DNA from: Neovahlkampfia damariscottae
Taxonomy: Eukaryota > Heterolobosea > Selenaionea > Neovahlkampfiida > Neovahlkampfiidae
Length of the DNA stretch: 64,000 nucleotides
Assembly (NCBI GenBank): GCA_016618085.1
Contig: JABLTG010000018.1
Coordinates: forward strand, 1 to 64,000
Direction: 5' to 3'
Under the pieces are notes generated by a model. It searched no databases. It was not told where the DNA came from and saw only the letters and a list, made by a program, of their open reading frames with translations. Shown piece by piece: positions 63,176 through 64,000 of this stretch. Numbering within the stretch: position 1 is the stretch's first letter; the number at the start of each line of letters is the position of its first letter. Made by a program: the position numbers and the translations under genes.

Positions 63176-64000
63176 ATGCCTCCAAAACAAAACAAAAAAC
63201 AAGGGTAACCTTTCTTCAATGATTAATATTTTATAGGTCTAATCAACCTCAAAATAAAAAACAGAATAAGGATATTAAAAATCCATCACCAAAAACACAA
63301 AATCAAAAAAAACCAACCGAAAAACAAGAAATCAATGGTTCCTCAAAAGAAGAAAATAGTACTTTCATAAAAGTTGGTGATAGAGATGTAAGTTATTTAA
63401 ATATTAATATCTTCATTAGGTTCCACTTAGAACAGCTTCTGCTCCACCTGATTTGAACAAAGACCATCAACCAAAAAAAATTAATACTGGCTTAAGTACT
63501 AATTTTCAACCATTCGTACCAAGAGGATTTGTTCCAACTGCGCAACCTTTTATACCAAAGAATATTCAAAATTTTCAACCAACAGTTACAGTACCAATAC
63601 AAACAAATCCAGTGCCAAAACCTGCACCAGCACCAAAAAAAGGTCTACTGATCATTGACCCAAAGACTGGAGCACCTGTTGATATATTTGGAAATAGAAT
63701 TAAAACAACTGAAGAAGAAGTAAAACCTGAAGTAGAAGTTAAAGTTGAAGAAAAAAAAGAAGAAAAAAAAGAAGCTAAACCAGTTGTTGAAGTTAAACCA
63801 CAACCTGTAAAAGTAGAAGAAACGAAAGTAGAAGAAGAAGAAGAAGAAGAAGATTCTTTGGACGTCGAAGTTGAAGATTCCTTAGACGTTGAAATTTCTG
63901 ATAAAGATGATTCAAATGAAGAGGAAGAAGACTCTGAAGAAGAAGATTCCGAAGAAGAAGATGATTCAACAAGTGATGAAGAAGAAGGAGATATGAAAAA
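63176..64000 (+). CDS. eIF4G-like N-terminal part (tentative), cut by the window end
   Basis: Three exons over introns of about 31-33 nt. The start MPPKQNKKQGSNQPQ is Lys/Gln/Asn-rich. PFVPRGFVPTAQPFIP-type repeats and KKGLLIIDPKTGAPVDIFG follow; the last recalls 'IxIxDPxTGxPVD' of fungal and protist eIF4G. The final 90 residues are Glu/Lys/Val-rich with acidic runs (EEEEDSEEEDSEEEDD). The MIF4G domain, which would prove the call, would lie beyond the window. A scaffold for the cap-binding complex is therefore only a suggestion. CCAATCA lies about 30 nt before the ATG. Confidence 0.4.

Overview
The window is a chromosome end from a very AT-rich, intron-dense unicellular eukaryote. It opens with telomeric repeats whose outward strand reads TTTGGG, then carries about 40 tightly packed nuclear genes. 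Introns are mostly 29-45 nt with GT...AG borders, and the gaps between genes are often under 150 bp. The gene set (G alpha, RhoGEF, ArfGAP, LZTR1-like Kelch-BTB, kynureninase, ISWI, DNMT1-type methyltransferase, a complex I assembly factor) points to a free-living aerobic protist, amoebozoan-like in style. The sequence alone does not fix the lineage. TAA, TGA and TAG are all used as normal stops.

Left end (1-12.4 kb): telomere, agmatine deiminase, a hAT transposase fragment, an intact tRNA-Phe, kynureninase, a RING protein, a beta-trefoil protein, an OST3/OST6 oligosaccharyltransferase subunit, a TPR protein, then a cluster of decayed genes (kinase, F-box/acetyltransferase).

12.4-31 kb: a GT54-like glycosyltransferase, DNAJC9, HDDC2 and CIA30 in a head-to-head pair, G alpha, two tandem TFIIA gamma genes, V-ATPase subunit c, the cohesin regulator PDS5, an EF-hand/inositol-polyphosphate-kinase fusion, an AF4/FMR2-like protein, an F-box propeller protein and importin alpha.

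31-50 kb: ribosomal protein uL22, a CRT10-like WD protein, a decayed TraB-like stretch, ISWI, a BTB protein, eIF2B alpha, an RRM protein, a lipid-kinase-family protein, a WW-RhoGEF, the exon-junction protein Y14, RPB11, a tandem ArfGAP-C2 protein and an RNA-ligase-like protein.

49-64 kb: a MAP kinase lacking the TxY motif, NUP85, a Kelch-BTB-BTB protein, an unknown protein with an SKP motif, DCP1, a Fanzor/TnpB fragment, a DNMT1/MET1-type methyltransferase whose catalytic part is interrupted, and the start of an eIF4G-like gene.

No operons are expected. Many genes lie in divergent pairs, and a CCAATCA element lies within about 65 nt of most start codons. The most unusual items are the Fanzor remnant beside a broken DNMT1, the TKL-loop MAP kinase, the EF-hand/IPK fusion with a telomere-like coding repeat, the RNA ligase, micro-exons of 6-7 nt, and an intron made of two abutting intron units.
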